DNA of 64,000 bases from Prauserella_A sp040645195 (lineage in GTDB: Bacteria; Actinomycetota; Actinomycetes; Mycobacteriales; Pseudonocardiaceae). The position numbers were made by a program, and so were the translations under genes. Under the pieces are notes generated by a model that saw nothing but the letters and a program-made list of their open reading frames with translations, did not search any database and was not told the origin of the DNA. Shown piece after piece: positions 63,466 to 64,000 of the stretch (positions are counted from its first letter, which is position 1; the number at the start of each line of letters is the position of its first letter). The stretch lies in NCBI RefSeq assembly GCF_040645195.1, contig NZ_JBEYXW010000033.1, forward strand, positions 1 to 64,000. Reading direction: 5' to 3'.

Positions 63466-64000
63466 CGGGGCTGGCTCTGCGGGTTGAACTCGTCGTACCT
63501 GACGGACTTGGCCGACGCAGTACGCGGGTCGTTCAGCGCGAGAACGTCGAAGCCCTTCTGGATGTCCGACGAGAAGATGTAGCCGTTGTAGTAGTACGCC
63601 GACCACGATCCACCGGTGATGTTCTCCGTGGTGGACAGCGGGCCACGCTCGAAGTAGGCGATCTCCTTCGGGTTGGCCGAGTCGGTGAAGTCGAACACCG
63701 AGATGCCGCCCTGGTACCAGGCCTGGACCATGATGTCGCGGCCCTTCACCGGGATCAGCGAACCGTTGTGTGCCACGCAGTTCTCGGTGTCGGCCTGGTG
63801 CCGCGAGATCTTGTAGTAGCTCTGGAACTCCAGCGACAGGTCGAAACCCTTGCCCTTGATGTCGTAGATGCCGTTGGCACCCCGGGTGGGCCCGAACCGT
63901 TCGTTGCAGGTCGCCAGGCCACCGCCGCCGAGCTCATCGGTGAAGATCACCTTGGTGCCGGCGTTGTTGAAGGTGGCGCTGTGCCAGAACGCGAAGTTCA
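63453..64000 (-). CDS. LVIVD-repeat beta-propeller protein, 3' part (runs off the window)
   Basis: This is the C-terminal part (about 182 residues seen) of a secreted-type LVIVD-repeat protein; the gene begins beyond base 64000. Motifs include VIFTDELGGGG, YYKISRHQADTENCVAHNGS, GRDIMVQAWYQGGISVFDF and SGSW-type loops (GGSWSAYYYNGYIFSSDI) typical of actinobacterial LVIVD proteins. Its last 13 nt overlap the convergent GH13 gene. Function is unknown; the fold is a propeller with potential protein or ligand binding. Confidence 0.88.
   Translation of the reverse strand, partial: NFAFWHSATFNNAGTKVIFTDELGGGGLATCNERFGPTRGANGIYDIKGKGFDLSLEFQSYYKISRHQADTENCVAHNGSLIPVKGRDIMVQAWYQGGISVFDFTDSANPKEIAYFERGPLSTTENITGGSWSAYYYNGYIFSSDIQKGFDVLALNDPRTASAKSVRYDEFNPQSQPRYGR

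Overview
The window is high-GC DNA with many GTG starts, 1-4 nt gene overlaps and several apparently leaderless promoters. Gene content points to an actinomycete, most likely of the Pseudonocardiales: a tig-clpP-clpP-clpX block, folC next to a DUF4233 gene, DUF3040, DUF5130, a truncated haemoglobin O, a homologue of the mycothiol-linked Rv2466c, and a P450 with its 3Fe-4S ferredoxin. The genus is an inference from gene content only. No rRNA, insertion sequence, CRISPR array or complete prophage is visible.

Layout. 0.1-6.3 kb: a DapA-family lyase, ndk, a Tat-exported PhoD phosphatase, a DDN-like F420 protein divergent from a TetR regulator, then DUF4233 and folC. 6.5-8.7 kb: P450 plus ferredoxin, divergent from a second TetR gene across a perfect operator palindrome. 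8.7-18.5 kb (minus): a sugar operon made of an RbsA-like ATPase, two permeases, a lipoprotein binding protein, a sugar-phosphate epimerase-like TIM barrel and a 1,203-residue secreted ThuA/PQQ-dehydrogenase/PKD/CBM6 protein. 18.7-22.2 kb: secreted SGNH hydrolase and valS, which overlap tail to tail. 22.4-29.9 kb: a formate-type module of FdhF/YdeP molybdoenzyme, OFA-family antiporter, a 41-residue MFS small subunit and FdhD, interrupted by a secreted M14 carboxypeptidase. 29.9-32.2 kb: a Tat-exported esterase, an RsbA-like MEDS/anti-sigma ATPase and a small membrane protein.

32.2-39.9 kb: clpX, two clpP genes, trigger factor, NhaA, an ammonium transporter and DUF3040. 40.0-46.0 kb (plus): a LytS-type kinase and LytTR regulator translationally coupled to two consecutive small-subunit/sodium-symporter pairs, the second being ActP-like. 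46.1-50.0 kb: a cysteine-desulfurase-like protein, divergent tRNA-Gly(TCC) and tRNA-Pro(TGG), and a small accessory patch holding a broken GntR regulator and unknown small genes. 50.1-58.9 kb: an NlpC/P60 protein behind an AT-richer leader with a perfect hairpin, a Gly/Asp-tailed membrane protein, nei-type glycosylase, rpiB, ComB-like phosphatase, MBL hydrolase, Rv2466c-like protein, pepN and DUF5130. 59.1-64.0 kb: a 97-residue protein made of twelve xGTRVT hexapeptides, an HNH nuclease, an MscS channel, glbO, a GH13 protein that lacks its catalytic nucleophile, and the 3' part of an LVIVD-repeat gene.

Most promising for new biology are the hexapeptide-repeat protein at 59236-59529, the apparently inactive GH13 protein at 61966-63465, the LytTR/double-symporter locus at 40036-46029, and the family of long inverted repeats built on CCCCAAGGCCACC at 1028-1063 and 24670-24772.
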